Assembly: GCA_038318085.1 (NCBI GenBank)
Contig: JBBQBV010000001.1
Span: 1-64,000, forward strand
DNA: 64,000 nucleotides
Reading direction: 5' to 3'
Source of the DNA: DATLGB01 sp038318085
Lineage (GTDB): Bacteria > Actinomycetota > Thermoleophilia > Solirubrobacterales > Solirubrobacteraceae
Shown here: one piece after another, positions 47,160-55,615 of the stretch
Layout: each line of letters starts with the position of its first letter
Position numbering within the stretch: position 1 is the first letter of the stretch
Made by a program: the position numbers and the translations under genes
Notes under the pieces: model-generated
Databases searched by the model: none
Told to the model about the DNA's origin: nothing
What the model saw: only the letters and a program-made list of their open reading frames with translations

Positions 47160-48622
47160 GGCAGGACCCAGGTGTCCTTCGCGCCGCCGGCGCGAGAGGA
47201 GTTGACGACCATCTCGTTCTCGGCCAGCGCGACGCGGGTGAGCCCGCCAGGCATCGCGTGGACGTCCTCGGCGCCGTAGAAGACGAACGGGCGCAGGTCC
47301 ACGTGCCGCGGCGCGAGCCGGCCGTCGACGACCGTCGGGTGGACCGAGAGCGGCGAGAAGTCCTGTACGACGTGCTCCGAGGGGTTGCCCCGCAGGGCGG
47401 CTGCGCCGGCGTCGCGCTCGGCGGGGGTCGCCAGCGGGCCGATCATCACCCCCGCGCCGCCGTGGCCCGCTCGCGGCTTGATGACCACCTCGTCCAGCGA
47501 CGCGAGCGCCCGGTTGAGGGCACCGGGCTCGCTCAGGTCCCAGGTCTTGACCGAGGCCAGCAGCGGCTCCTCCTCGAGATAGAAGCGGATCATGTCCTCG
47601 ACGTAGGCATGGAGGAGCTTGTCGTCGGCCACGCCCGTCCCGAAGGCGTTGACGAGCCCGAGCCGGCCCCGCGCCCACGGCTCGAGCAGCAGCTGCGCGA
47701 CGGAGGTCAGCCCGCCGCGCGGGTGGTTGAGGCGGTCCTCGTCCGTGCGCCGGTAGACGACGTCGACGCGGATGGCGCGGCCGTCGATCTTCGCGTGCAG
47801 GTAGCCGTCGCGCAGGCGCAGGTCGCCGAGGCGGACGAGCGCGAAGCCGAGGCGCTCGGCGAGCTCCCGGTGATCGTAGAAGGCGCTGTTGCCCGCGCCG
47901 TCGGTGAGGACGGCGACGACGGGCTCCTCGATCTCGGGGGGCGCCGCGTGGCGCAGTGCGCCCGCGAGGAAGGCCAACGACGGCTCGAGCGCCAGCGGCC
48001 GCAGGTCGTCGGCCGGCGGGAGGTGCCGGCTCACGGCGCGGCGGGCGGCCAGCGCGTAGGCGACGCCCGACGGGGTGCGGACGTTGTCCTCGAGCACCCG
48101 GAAGGCGCCGTCGCGGCCGCGCACCACGTCGAGGCCCGCGATCGTGATCCAGCGCCGCTCGTCGTGGACGTGCTGCTGCAGGAGCGGCTCGAAGTACGCG
48201 GCCGAGCTGACGGCCGTCGCGGGAACGACGCCCTCGCGGACGATGCACTGGCGGCCGTAGACGTCGGCGACGAAGCGGTCCAGCGCCCTCACCCGCTGGC
48301 AGAGGCCGTCGGCGAGCGGCGCCCACTCGGCCGCCGGCAGGACGCGCGGGACCGGATCGACCTGGAACGCCCCGGCCTCCGGCCCGAACGTCACGCCGTC
48401 ATCCGCGAGCGCCCCGGCGACCTCGCCCGCCAGCGCCTCGAGGTCTGCGGCGTCCAGGCGCGCGGCCAGCTCCCCGGGCAGCGTCTCCTTGAAGCAGGCG
48501 CCGTTTGAGCTCAGGGCCGCGACCATCGCATCACGGTAGGCGGCGAGAGCTGGTCCGGCATTGGCCCCACGGAGTACGTCCCGCCTCCCAGCTCGTACAT
48601 CGTGGCGCAGGCTGGACTTCAT
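47156..48622 (-). CDS. Circularly permuted ATP-grasp protein (COG2308-like)
   Basis: 488 aa from ATG 48622; a later Met (MVAALSSNG) is also possible. Signatures of the circularly permuted ATP-grasp type: CIVREGVVPATAVSS, VLEDNVRTPSGVAYALA, VVYRRTDEDRLNH, VNAFGTGVADDKLLHAYVED, VVIKPRAGHGGAGVMIG and the C-terminal PGGLTRVALAENEMVVNSS. Such proteins usually sit beside an alpha-E (DUF403) and a transglutaminase gene; neither is present here. It probably forms a peptide or amide bond with ATP. It is first in the operon and divergent from the patatin gene across 36 bp. Confidence 0.87.
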   Translation of the reverse strand: MKSSLRHDVRAGRRDVLRGANAGPALAAYRDAMVAALSSNGACFKETLPGELAARLDAADLEALAGEVAGALADDGVTFGPEAGAFQVDPVPRVLPAAEWAPLADGLCQRVRALDRFVADVYGRQCIVREGVVPATAVSSAAYFEPLLQQHVHDERRWITIAGLDVVRGRDGAFRVLEDNVRTPSGVAYALAARRAVSRHLPPADDLRPLALEPSLAFLAGALRHAAPPEIEEPVVAVLTDGAGNSAFYDHRELAERLGFALVRLGDLRLRDGYLHAKIDGRAIRVDVVYRRTDEDRLNHPRGGLTSVAQLLLEPWARGRLGLVNAFGTGVADDKLLHAYVEDMIRFYLEEEPLLASVKTWDLSEPGALNRALASLDEVVIKPRAGHGGAGVMIGPLATPAERDAGAAALRGNPSEHVVQDFSPLSVHPTVVDGRLAPRHVDLRPFVFYGAEDVHAMPGGLTRVALAENEMVVNSSRAGGAKDTWVLP

Positions 48623-48658
48623 GGCGAGCGAACCGGTCAGCGCTTTCGACCGAGGGAC

Positions 48659-50017
48659 ATGGTCGTGGGGTCCGGGGCGGGGGAAGCTGTGCGGGCCGTG
48701 AACGCCGCCCAACGCCCAGCGAAGCCGCGGGTGGCGATCGTCCTCCCGGGGGGTGGGGCCCGCGGTGCCTACGAAGCCGGGGCCCTCTCCGTGCTGCTCC
48801 CGATCCTCGAGCGGCGCGGAGAGGCGCCGGTCATCCTCTGCGGCACCAGCGTCGGCGCGATCAACGCGGCCATGCTCGCCGCGGTCGCGCACGAGCCCGC
48901 CGAGGCGCAGGCGCAGGCCCTCGTGCAGCGCTGGGCGACGCTCGAGCGGGGTCAGGTGGTCGAGCGCGTGCTCGGCCCGGCGACGGTTCGGTCGCTGGTA
49001 CGCGGGGCCGCGGGCCTGCTCGGACTCCCGTTCGGCGGGCCGGCGGGGCTGTTGGATCCGACGCCGCTCACGTCGAGCCTGGACGAGTGGGTGGACTGGG
49101 AGCAGGTGCACCGCAACGTGTCCCGAGGGCCGCTCGACGCGGTCTGTGCCGTCGCCACGAGCCTCGAGCGCGGCGGCGCGGTCGCCTTCGTGGAGACTCG
49201 CGACGCCGTCCCTGTCGCGCGGGCGGGCGAGGAGGTCGCCTACGAGCGCGTGGCGCTGCACGTCGACCACGTGCGGGCGTCGGCCGCCATCCCGTTCGTG
49301 TTCCCGCCCGTGCGGGTGCGCGAGCCGGCGCGGGCCGCGGGCTTCTACATCGACGGGGGTACGCGGCTCAACAGCCCGCTCAAGCCCGCCCTTGCGCTCG
49401 GTGCCGACCGCGTCGTGGTCGTCGGCTTCGCGCCCTTCGGCCCCGAGCCGGCCAGGCCGGGCGGGGTCACGACGCGCAAGCCCTCGCTCGCCGACGTCGC
49501 CTCCAACGTGCTCGACGGGCTGCTGATCGACCAGGTCGGGGCCGACCTGCACCGGCTCGCCGCCGTGAACGCCAACTTCGTCGAGGGCAACCTCAACACG
49601 CCGGCCGGCGCGTCGCGGCGCTACCGCGCGGGCAACGGCAACTCGCCCTACCGGCGCATCTCCTACGCCCTCGTCGCGCCGCAGGATCGCTCCGAGGTGG
49701 CTCGCATCGCCGAGCGCGTGACCCGCGAGCGCGTGGGCGGCCTGCGCGCCATCCGCGATCCCGAGCAGGCCCTGCTGGCGCGGCTGCTGGGCATGGGCGG
49801 GCGCGGCGCGGAGCTGCTCTCGTTCCTGCTCTTCGACGGCGCCTTCGCGGCCGCGCTGATCGAGGCCGGCTCCCGTGACGCGCAGCTGTGGCTGGACCGC
49901 CACCCGAACGTGTGGTGCGCGGACGGCCGCCACGACTTCGACCTGCTGCCCGGCGATCCGGAGGCCGAGCGGGAGGTCACGGCGATGGAGGAGTGGCGCT
50001 CCCTGCGCCGCCACTAG
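48659..50017 (+). CDS. Patatin-like phospholipase
   Basis: 452 aa from ATG 48659. The oxyanion loop PGGGARGAYEAGAL and the nucleophile elbow GTSVGAIN (Ser near 66) are complete. The catalytic Asp lies in the DGGT motif FYIDGGTRLNSPLKPALALG near 233. The C-terminal third is less conserved and helical. Likely an acyl hydrolase on membrane lipids, cytoplasmic by sequence. A GTG 42 bases later (48701) could also start it. Its 3' end overlaps the convergent beta-propeller gene by 41 bp. Confidence 0.9.
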   Translation: MVVGSGAGEAVRAVNAAQRPAKPRVAIVLPGGGARGAYEAGALSVLLPILERRGEAPVILCGTSVGAINAAMLAAVAHEPAEAQAQALVQRWATLERGQVVERVLGPATVRSLVRGAAGLLGLPFGGPAGLLDPTPLTSSLDEWVDWEQVHRNVSRGPLDAVCAVATSLERGGAVAFVETRDAVPVARAGEEVAYERVALHVDHVRASAAIPFVFPPVRVREPARAAGFYIDGGTRLNSPLKPALALGADRVVVVGFAPFGPEPARPGGVTTRKPSLADVASNVLDGLLIDQVGADLHRLAAVNANFVEGNLNTPAGASRRYRAGNGNSPYRRISYALVAPQDRSEVARIAERVTRERVGGLRAIRDPEQALLARLLGMGGRGAELLSFLLFDGAFAAALIEAGSRDAQLWLDRHPNVWCADGRHDFDLLPGDPEAEREVTAMEEWRSLRRH

Positions 50018-51869
50018 CGGCGCCCGCGAAGCGGACGAAGCCCACGTCGCCGAAGCCGCTCAGCGCGCTCGCCTTCAGCCCGGCGGGGGAGAGGGTGTAG
50101 AGCCGGTCCCCGATCACCAGTGAGCGGTCGATGGCGACGCCGTCGTGGGTGACGCTCCCGGCCTGGGTGATGCCGTCGTCGCGCACGGTGAAGCCGATCG
50201 CGCCGGAGAAGACCTGGCCGGCGCCGTCGTAGATCGATGCGGGCAGCACGGCGAGGTCGCGCTTGGGCCACCACAGGAACGCGTGGTGCTCGTACTCGGC
50301 CGTCGAAGAGGCGCCCTGGCCGAGGGCGGCGCGCTGCAGCAGCTTCGGCGCCGCGAGGTCGGAGACGTCGAACAGCGAGACCTGCGTGCCCTGCGTGCGG
50401 CCCTGCTCGCTCGCGTCCTGGCCGACGCCGATCAGCCGGCCGTCGCCCGCCGGATGCAGATAGGAGGAGACGCCGAGCAGCTTGAGCTCCCCGCTGACGC
50501 GCGGCTTCGCCGGGTCGGAGAGGTCCAGCGCGAACAGCGGGTCGACCTGGCGGAACGTCACGACGAAGGCCGCGTCGTCGACGTAGCGCACGGCGTAGAT
50601 GCGCTCGCCGGCCCCCAAGCCGCTGACGCGGCCGAGCGGCGCCAGCCCGGTGGCGGACTCCTGCAGGGTGGTGAGGTGGCTCTGGCTGGCGCTGGTGCCC
50701 GCCTCGGCAAACCACGGCGGCTCCTCCGTGCTCGCCACGCGCAGGACGCCGGCGCGCTCGGACATCGCGAACTGGCTGAGCAGGTAGCCGGGGACCTGGC
50801 CGCTGCCCGCGTAGGTCGTGACGTCGGGGTCGGCGATGTCGAAGCGGTGGATCTGGGTCGTGGTGTCCTGCGGCACCGGGCCGCCCGTCTCGGACTGCAC
50901 CCGCGGCTGGTAGCGCTGGCTGGCGACGAACAGGCTGTCCTTGGAGGCGTAGACCGTCTCGCCGCCCGACAGCAGGCCGTCGGCGTCGACCGGCTCGAGA
51001 CCCTTGTCCATGTCGATCGTCAGCACCGTCACCTCTCCGAGGCCGGAGAAGGAGCGCGGGCGCCGCACGGAGCGGCAGCCGACCAGGGGGCGGCTGCGGG
51101 CCTTGCCGCTGCCGGCGGTGGCGAACGTGCCACGCGGCAGCCAGGCCCCGGTCGCGGCTCGGCCGGACGCGGGCTGCACGATCGCGCGCGGCAGGGTGGC
51201 CAGCACGAGCCGCGCCGAGGCGCCGACGGCGCGGGCGGCGACGAGATCGCCCGCGAAGCTCAGGGTCTTGGTCAGCGCGGGATGGGCGGGATCGCTGACG
51301 TCCACGAGGGCGATCACGGTCTTGGGGGCGACGGTCGGCGGGGCGGGGCTCGGCGCCCGCGCGGCCTGGGCCAGCGGGGCGCCGTCGCCGTACTGGGTCC
51401 AGGTGACGAGCAGGCGGTCGCCGCGCAGCAGGAGCTGGTGGCCGTAGCCCGTCCCGAGCGCCAACGTCCCGAGCTCCTCGGGGGCGCCGCTGGAGACGTC
51501 GACGACGTGCAGCCGTCCGGCCTCGACGGCGTACAGCGTGGTCCCGTTCGTCTTGACGATGTCGGGCTCGTGGACGCCCGCCTCCTGCACGTTGGTGACG
51601 GAGAAGTCCTCACCGGGAGTGGCCGCAGGGGGGACCGGAGCCGTCACCTCGCCCGCGGGCCCGCCGGCACCCGGCGCGGCGACGAGCGGCGGCGTCGGGA
51701 CGGCGGCGGGCGGAGGCCCGTTCGGCGACCAGCGTGGCGCGTGGCGCTTGCCGTAGGTCACGAGCTGCTTGCAGCTGGCGAAGCGCCTGAGCTTGGGCTT
51801 GGCCGCGTCGGCCTGCGCGCTGAGGCTCAGCATGACGACGAGGGCGAGCAGGGCCAGGACGCGGCGCAT
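49977..51869 (-). CDS. Secreted beta-propeller domain protein
   Basis: 630 aa from ATG 51869. A signal peptide (MRRVLALLALVVMLSLSAQADA) is followed by a Pro-rich linker and repeated beta-propeller blades: SVTNVQEAGVHEPDIVKTNG, VVDVSSGAPEELG, AKPRVSGELKLLGVSSYLHP and SLFDVSDLAAPKLL. The EAGVHEPDIVKTNG motif is the hallmark of the Beta_propel (PF09826-like) family of bacteria and archaea, whose function is unknown. A longer start at 51917 would precede the signal peptide and is less likely. Confidence 0.87.
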   Translation of the reverse strand: MRRVLALLALVVMLSLSAQADAAKPKLRRFASCKQLVTYGKRHAPRWSPNGPPPAAVPTPPLVAAPGAGGPAGEVTAPVPPAATPGEDFSVTNVQEAGVHEPDIVKTNGTTLYAVEAGRLHVVDVSSGAPEELGTLALGTGYGHQLLLRGDRLLVTWTQYGDGAPLAQAARAPSPAPPTVAPKTVIALVDVSDPAHPALTKTLSFAGDLVAARAVGASARLVLATLPRAIVQPASGRAATGAWLPRGTFATAGSGKARSRPLVGCRSVRRPRSFSGLGEVTVLTIDMDKGLEPVDADGLLSGGETVYASKDSLFVASQRYQPRVQSETGGPVPQDTTTQIHRFDIADPDVTTYAGSGQVPGYLLSQFAMSERAGVLRVASTEEPPWFAEAGTSASQSHLTTLQESATGLAPLGRVSGLGAGERIYAVRYVDDAAFVVTFRQVDPLFALDLSDPAKPRVSGELKLLGVSSYLHPAGDGRLIGVGQDASEQGRTQGTQVSLFDVSDLAAPKLLQRAALGQGASSTAEYEHHAFLWWPKRDLAVLPASIYDGAGQVFSGAIGFTVRDDGITQAGSVTHDGVAIDRSLVIGDRLYTLSPAGLKASALSGFGDVGFVRFAGAASGGAGSATPPSP

Positions 51870-51958
51870 GCCGACGATGGTCCTCTCTGCGACCTGGCGC
51901 GTCAAGCGCCGGACCACTGGGCGCCATGTCCCGGTGGTCCGTGACGCGCGAGCGAGGC

Positions 51959-52449
51959 TCAGACGAGCGAGATCGCCACGTGCTCCAGCAGGTCCAGCGC
52001 CTCCCGCAGGCCGTTCTCCATCCCGGAGTTGACGTGCACGTCGCGTCGTGCTCGCGACTCGTGTGCTGCACGAGCAGCGTGAGGGTCGTGCGCCCGTCGG
52101 ACTCGGTGAACGTCGCGATGTTCACCGCCTCGCCTTCGGGCATGGCCTCGTAGACCTCGGTCGAGACGATGCGCTCGTTGGGGCTGATCTCCCGGTACTC
52201 GCCGTGGAAAGCGACCTCGAGCCCGCTGTGCGTGACCATCGCGTAGCGCCACGTGCCACCGACCCGCAGATCGACGTCGGCCACGATGACCTCGCCTCTG
52301 TGTGCCGCCCACCAGCGCTTGATCAGCGCTGGCGTGGTCCACGCCTCGTAGACCATGGACTTGGGTGCGTCGAACTCCCGCGTGATCAGGATCTCCGTCT
52401 CGGCCGGAAGCGTCACCACTGCCTCACCGCTGCTCGTCACCGGTACCAC
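51959..52449 (-). pseudogene. AHSA1/SRPBCC domain protein, frameshifted
   Basis: From GTG 52449 the frame reads a normal AHSA1-type SRPBCC protein (ITREFDAPKSMVYEAWTTPA, GGTWRYAM, TLTLLVQHTSRE) up to about position 52051. The family-typical end (RRDVHVNSGMENGLREALDL...) continues in another frame to the stop at 51959-51961. Adding one C (plus strand) between 52050 and 52051 restores an intact protein of about 163 residues with E-A-R-R-D-V-H at the joint. As written, translation would run on to 51610 inside the beta-propeller gene. A real single-base deletion and a sequencing error are both possible. It is coupled to the upstream ArsR gene (26-bp overlap), the usual pair. Confidence 0.8.
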
Positions 52450-52786
52450 CTCGTTCCTCCTTGCCTTTGAGTTCTTCCAACAGGACGTCCAGTGCCTCGA
52501 AACGCGTGCTCCACGTCTGCTCGTAGGTTCTGACCCAGTCGTGGATGGGCTTGAGCGGGTGCCCGTTGAGCCGGTACATCCGCTGGCGCCCTTCGTCGCG
52601 CACCTCCACCAGGCCCACCTCCCGAAGCACCTTCAGGTGCTTGGACACCTGCGGTTGAGCCAGACCGAGCAGCGTGACGAGGGCGTTCACGGGGCGCTCC
52701 CCGTCGGCGAGGACGTCCAGGATCTGCCGCCGGCGGGGCTCTGCCACCGCGTTGAAGGCATCCGCTGTCGTTGCTGCTCGCGCCAT
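52424..52786 (-). CDS. ArsR-family transcriptional regulator
   Basis: 120 aa winged-helix regulator. FNAVAEPRRRQILDVLADGE near 11, the recognition helix GLAQPQVSKHLKVLREVGLV near 41-60, and the wing VEVRDEGRQRMYRLNG follow the family plan. There are no Cys metal sites, so it is of the non-metal group often paired with AHSA1/SRPBCC genes, as here. Start chosen at MARAATTADAF (52786); MRGMAR (52795) would begin inside the operator palindrome. It probably represses itself and the coupled SRPBCC gene. Confidence 0.9.
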   Translation of the reverse strand: MARAATTADAFNAVAEPRRRQILDVLADGERPVNALVTLLGLAQPQVSKHLKVLREVGLVEVRDEGRQRMYRLNGHPLKPIHDWVRTYEQTWSTRFEALDVLLEELKGKEERGGTGDEQR

Positions 52787-52796
52787 GCCGCGCATA

Positions 52797-52816
52797 ATAT
52801 TCCCATATAAGAATAT
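52797..52816. promoter_or_regulatory. AT-rich inverted repeat, probable ArsR operator
   Basis: ATATTC-N8-GAATAT, a 6-bp perfect inverted repeat in an AT-rich island, starts 10 bp upstream of the ArsR start. Position and shape match ArsR/SmtB operators, so autoregulation is likely. Confidence 0.55.
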
Positions 52817-52861
52817 GTCAAGGGTTGGGCATCCTCCGCGCAATCGGGGTACGACGGCGCA

Positions 52862-53356
52862 ATGACCTCCAGCACAAGATGGCCCGATGCCGCCCTGCTC
52901 GGCGCCTCCGGCGCGATGCGGACCTTCGTGCCTCCCGCGATGCTCGCCGTGCGGGGCCGGATCAGCGGCCGCGCCCACCACGCGGTGCTCGCCGCCGCGG
53001 TGGGGGAGATGGTCCATGACAAGCTGCCGATCGCGCGCGAGCGGGTCGACGTCCCGTCCGTCGGCGCGCGCGTCGCCACGGGCCTGTTCTCCGGCAAGGC
53101 CGTGGCCGGGCCGGCGGGGGCGGTGGCCGGCGCCGCGGCCGCCGCGGTCGCCACGTTTGCGACCTACCGCGCTCGCATCCTGGTCGGCCGGGCCACGGGC
53201 ATCGCGGATCCGTGGATCGGCGCGGCTGAGGACATCGTGTGCGTCACGGCCGCCGCCGTGGCGACCCGCCAGGCCGCCGCCGCTCCAGGCCTCGGCGCGG
53301 CGGGCGCGCTCAGAGCGACGTCACCTGGTCGCCGGTGGCGATCAGGATCTCGCTGA
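52862..53356 (+). CDS. Small membrane protein, DUF4126-like
   Basis: 164 aa from ATG 52862. The segment GAMRTFVPPAMLAVRGRISG followed by HHAVLAAAVGEMVHDKLP and Gly/Ala-rich helices (KAVAGPAGAVAGAAAAAVAT) resembles the DUF4126 type of small membrane proteins. Three to four hydrophobic segments are plausible. The last residues (after about 140) are Arg/Pro-rich and read through the end of the convergent rpiA gene (47-bp overlap), so the natural stop may have been lost. Function unknown. Confidence 0.55.
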   Translation: MTSSTRWPDAALLGASGAMRTFVPPAMLAVRGRISGRAHHAVLAAAVGEMVHDKLPIARERVDVPSVGARVATGLFSGKAVAGPAGAVAGAAAAAVATFATYRARILVGRATGIADPWIGAAEDIVCVTAAAVATRQAAAAPGLGAAGALRATSPGRRWRSGSR

Positions 53357-53951
53357 CCAGCTCGGGCGCGAAGAGCCCATGGGCGACGACGCCCGGCACG
53401 GCGTCGAGCCGTGCCGCCAGCGCGGCCAGATCGTCGACCGGCCCGTGGTAGTCGGCGATGACGCCGCCGTCGGGGCTCGGCGGCGCGCCGTCGCGCACGG
53501 TCGCGTCCCCGAGCTCGCGCAGGGTCGCCTGCAGCCCGTAGGCGTGCAGCTCGAGCGGGATCGGCGCGCGGATCACGTCGACCGTCTTGTCCGATCCGGC
53601 GATCACGACGAAGCGCGCCGACGCCGACGCGACGATCTTCTCGCGCGTGTGCGCCCCGCCGCCGCCCTTGACCAGCCAGCGGCCCGGGTCGACCTGGTCG
53701 GTGCCGTCGATGGCGATGTCGAGGCGGTCGAGGTCGTCGAAGGCCTCGACCTGCAGGCCGAGCTCGCGGGCGCGCCGCTCGGTGGCGTCGGAGGTGGCCA
53801 CGCAGCGCACGCCCTCCAGGCGGCGCGCGGCGAGCGCCGTCAGCAGGTGCGCGACGGTGGAGCCCGTTCCGAGCCCGACGACCTGCCCGGGCTCCACCAT
53901 CGCGGCGGCGGCCTCGGCCGCGACCCGCTTTTCGTGTTCTGGGTCGGTCAT
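53310..53951 (-). CDS. rpiA: Ribose-5-phosphate isomerase A
   Basis: 213 aa from ATG 53951. It interconverts ribose 5-phosphate and ribulose 5-phosphate in the pentose phosphate pathway. VVGLGTGSTVAHLL near 26-39, IDGTDQVDPGRWLVKGGGGAHTREK near 80-105 (split here: IDGTDQVDPG, KGGGGAH) with the catalytic Asp, Glu and Lys, and GSDKTVD are family signatures. The upstream in-frame ATG at 54014 gives a 21-residue extension unlike the family. Confidence 0.95.
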   Translation of the reverse strand: MTDPEHEKRVAAEAAAAMVEPGQVVGLGTGSTVAHLLTALAARRLEGVRCVATSDATERRARELGLQVEAFDDLDRLDIAIDGTDQVDPGRWLVKGGGGAHTREKIVASASARFVVIAGSDKTVDVIRAPIPLELHAYGLQATLRELGDATVRDGAPPSPDGGVIADYHGPVDDLAALAARLDAVPGVVAHGLFAPELVSEILIATGDQVTSL

Positions 53952-54045
53952 GGTGAGCAGAGCATGGCGTACCGCTCCGCTCGGTGTGAGGCGACGCACA
54001 ATGGGAGTGGACACTCACCTTCCCGGCGGTCATCATGAGCGGCCG

Positions 54046-55605
54046 ATGGGCGCGACCGCCACCAACGCCGGGCGGCTGCGCGGCCCGGACACGATCACGG
54101 CCCGCCGCGCGCTGTTGCGCAGCGTCGACCGCCGCCTCACGGTCTCGCAGTGGACCGCCCACGCGTTCGGCATCTTCGACGTCGTCGCGCTGCTCTTCTA
54201 TGTCCTGCCCGGGCCGGTCAACCGCTCCGAGTTCACCGATCACCTGCACGCGAACGCCGTCGGGTTGGCGATCTACGTCCCACTGTCGATGATCGTCGGG
54301 ACCATCGTCGGCAAGCGGATGAGCCCGACGCGCATGGCCTGGATCGTCGAGGACCGCGAGCCGACGCCCGAGGAGCGCGGGCGGGCGCTGCGCGCCCCGA
54401 TCTACGAGTTCAAGCTCGACGCCGCCCTGTGGCTCGGCGCGGCGGTGCTGTTCGCGGCGATCAACCTCCCGACCTCCGGCGCGCTCGCCCTCCACGTCGC
54501 CTGGACGATCTTCCTCGGCGGGCTGACCACCTGCGGCGTCGCCTACCTGCTGCTCGAGCGCCAGCTGCGCCCGATCACCGAGCTGGCGCTCGCCGCCGGC
54601 CCTCCCGCGCGGCCCGCGTGGCCAGGCGTCGAGGGCCGCCTGGTCCTCGCCTGGCTGCTGGCGACCGGCATGCCGCTGCTCGGGCTCGTCTCGCTCGGTA
54701 TCGACGGCCTCATCCACGACGTCTCCTCGGCTGAGATGGCGCGCAGCACGCTCGCGCTCGCGGTCGTGGCGTTCGTGACCGGCGCCGGCGTGACGCTCGT
54801 GACCGCCCGCACGGTGGCGCGGCCGCTGACCGCCGTGCGCAAGGCGCTCGGCCGCGTCCAGGCGGGCGATCTGGCCACGGAGGTCCGCGTCGACGACGGC
54901 AGCGAGGTCGGGCTGCTGCAGAGCGGCTTCAACTCGATGGTCGGCGGCCTGCGCGAGCGCGAGCGCATGCAGGATCTCTACGCGCGCCAGGTCGGGGAGG
55001 ACGTCGCCCGCGCCGCCCTGGCCGACGAGCCGCGCCTGGGCGGGGAGGTGCGCGAGGTGGCGGTCCTGTTCGTCGACATCATCGGCTCCACGGCGATGGC
55101 CGCGCAGGCGCCACCCGAGCGCGTCGTCGCGCGGCTGAACCGCTTCTTCTCGGTGGTCGTGGACGTGATCGCCGCCCACGGCGGCTGGGTCAACAAGTTC
55201 GAGGGTGACGCCGCCCTGTGCGTGTTCGGGGCGCCCGTGGTCGCGGAGGACCCGGCCGGCTGCGCGCTGGCCGCCGGGCGCGAGCTCCGGGAGCGGGTGC
55301 GCCTGGAGGTGTCGGGCGTCGAGGCGGGCATCGGCCTGTCGGCCGGGCCGGCGGTGGCGGGGTGGGTCGGTGCGCTGCAGCGCTTCGAGTACACGGTGAT
55401 CGGCGACCCGGTCAACGTGGCGTCACGGCTGTCGGAGCTGGCCAAGCAGCGGCCGGGTCGGCTGCTGGCCTCCGAGGCGATCGTCGTGCGCGCGGCTGCC
55501 GCGGACGAGCGTGACCGCTGGCCGCTCGGCGAGCCCGAGACGCTGCGCGGGCGCAGCACCCCGATGCGCCTGGCGTCGCCGGCCGACGCCCTCATCGCCA
55601 ACTAA
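54046..55605 (+). CDS. Membrane class III adenylate/guanylate cyclase with HAMP domain
   Basis: 519 aa. Six hydrophobic segments (about residues 25-250) precede a HAMP domain (TARTVARPLTAVRKALGRVQ, about 250-310) and a class III cyclase domain (about 330-500). Metal-binding Asp in LFVDIIGST near 343, substrate Lys and second Asp in VNKFEGDAALCVFG near 383-396, and VIGDPVNVASRLSELA near 452 are visible. The layout matches the mycobacterial Rv1318c-Rv1320c group. Likely makes cAMP. An earlier in-frame ATG (54001) is possible. Confidence 0.92.
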   Translation: MGATATNAGRLRGPDTITARRALLRSVDRRLTVSQWTAHAFGIFDVVALLFYVLPGPVNRSEFTDHLHANAVGLAIYVPLSMIVGTIVGKRMSPTRMAWIVEDREPTPEERGRALRAPIYEFKLDAALWLGAAVLFAAINLPTSGALALHVAWTIFLGGLTTCGVAYLLLERQLRPITELALAAGPPARPAWPGVEGRLVLAWLLATGMPLLGLVSLGIDGLIHDVSSAEMARSTLALAVVAFVTGAGVTLVTARTVARPLTAVRKALGRVQAGDLATEVRVDDGSEVGLLQSGFNSMVGGLRERERMQDLYARQVGEDVARAALADEPRLGGEVREVAVLFVDIIGSTAMAAQAPPERVVARLNRFFSVVVDVIAAHGGWVNKFEGDAALCVFGAPVVAEDPAGCALAAGRELRERVRLEVSGVEAGIGLSAGPAVAGWVGALQRFEYTVIGDPVNVASRLSELAKQRPGRLLASEAIVVRAAAADERDRWPLGEPETLRGRSTPMRLASPADALIAN

Positions 55606-55615
55606 TCTCAACGCG

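Noticed and set aside
45313..48622. Reading the operon as glutathione or ergothioneine synthesis
   Set aside because: GCS2 alone does not define it; there is no gshB, EgtB or EgtD-type gene and the AsnB and C26 partners do not fit those pathways.
47156..50014. Upstream extension of the ATP-grasp frame to 952 residues
   Set aside because: The extension lies antisense to the patatin gene and has no family similarity; the ATP-grasp domain starts near 48622.
53164..55179. Long minus-strand frame opposite the adenylate cyclase
   Set aside because: Low-complexity composition and an intact cyclase on the plus strand.
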